Source: JAJQCI01 sp964388305 (GTDB taxonomy: Bacteria > Bacillota > Clostridia > Lachnospirales > CAG-274). From it: a stretch of DNA of 22,719 nt. This document shows positions 22,650 through 22,719 of the stretch, in pieces. Made by a program: the position numbers and the translations under genes. Under the pieces are notes generated by a model. That model ran no database searches. It saw only the letters and a program-made list of their open reading frames with translations, and had not been told where the DNA came from. Where the stretch lies: positions 1 through 22,719 of the forward strand of contig CAYMAA010000019.1 in NCBI GenBank assembly GCA_964388305.1. The letters run 5' to 3'. Numbering within the stretch: the first letter of the stretch is position 1; the number at the start of each line of letters is the position of its first letter.

Positions 22650-22673
22650 ACTTTTGCTGCGCAAAAGTGCAGC
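22650..22673. repeat. Overlapping alternative hairpins near window end
   Basis: ACTTTTGC (22650-22657) and GCAAAAGT (22661-22668) form a perfect 8-bp stem with a 3-nt loop. GCTGC (22656-22660) and GCAGC (22669-22673) form a second, mutually exclusive stem. It lies about 55 bp after the fusion gene stop. No T-run follows, so it is not a typical intrinsic terminator. It could be a dispersed intergenic repeat or the leader of a gene beyond the window. Confidence 0.5.
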
Positions 22674-22719
22674 TTAGACCATAAAGAAATCGGAATACCC
22701 GTAGGGCAGGCTTTGCTTT

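Overview
The window looks like chromosomal DNA from a low-to-mid G+C Gram-positive anaerobe of the Clostridia (Bacillota). This is inferred from a perfect HrcA/CIRCE operator on groESL, a Bacillus-type LexA box on dinB, strong AAGGAGG ribosome sites, a Firmicute-type AddA helicase-nuclease, and heavy use of ATA and AGA codons. I see no tRNA, rRNA, CRISPR array, transposase or phage gene. Most of the window is housekeeping DNA.

Region 1 (about 160-3690, minus strand) holds dinB, groES and groEL. The groESL pair has its own promoter, an exact 9-9-9 CIRCE element at its transcription start, and a strong intrinsic terminator after groEL. DinB is a Y-family polymerase whose promoter carries a LexA-like box inside the -35/-10 spacer.

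Region 2 (about 3767-17231, plus strand) is a tightly packed run: a membrane-anchored protein of unknown function (224 aa), uvrB, uvrA, dnaE, a PHP-family phosphatase (HisJ/HisK type) and addA. Gaps are 10-72 bp and there is no convincing terminator inside, so it could be one long DNA repair and replication transcription unit. UvrA, UvrB, DnaE and AddA supply damage recognition, gap filling and double-strand-break end processing. The PHP phosphatase and the membrane protein are the odd members. DnaE keeps an apparently complete metal-binding set in its PHP domain, unlike E. coli DnaE. AddA has no adjacent AddB.

Region 3 (17238-19895) has a eukaryotic-type NADP isocitrate dehydrogenase with an extended -10 promoter and a leader hairpin. 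It is followed by a membrane-anchored GH3 (NagZ-type) beta-N-acetylhexosaminidase with its own promoter overlapping the icd stop codon.

Region 4 (19896-22719) is the accessory end. A 545-bp stretch without a recognised gene contains an apparently self-contained transcription unit: a near-consensus promoter, about 200 nt including a 40-codon ORF with four Cys, and a UUCG-capped terminator. Next comes a 717-residue protein that fuses an N-terminal class II glutamine amidotransferase (YafJ/EgtC-like, Cys2 nucleophile) to a C-terminal domain resembling the plant/EgtA-type glutamate-cysteine ligase. Joining a gamma-glutamyl ligase with an enzyme class that hydrolyses glutamine or gamma-glutamyl amides is the most interesting feature here. 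It may be an unrecognised small-molecule pathway enzyme, and its partners probably lie beyond the right edge if they exist.
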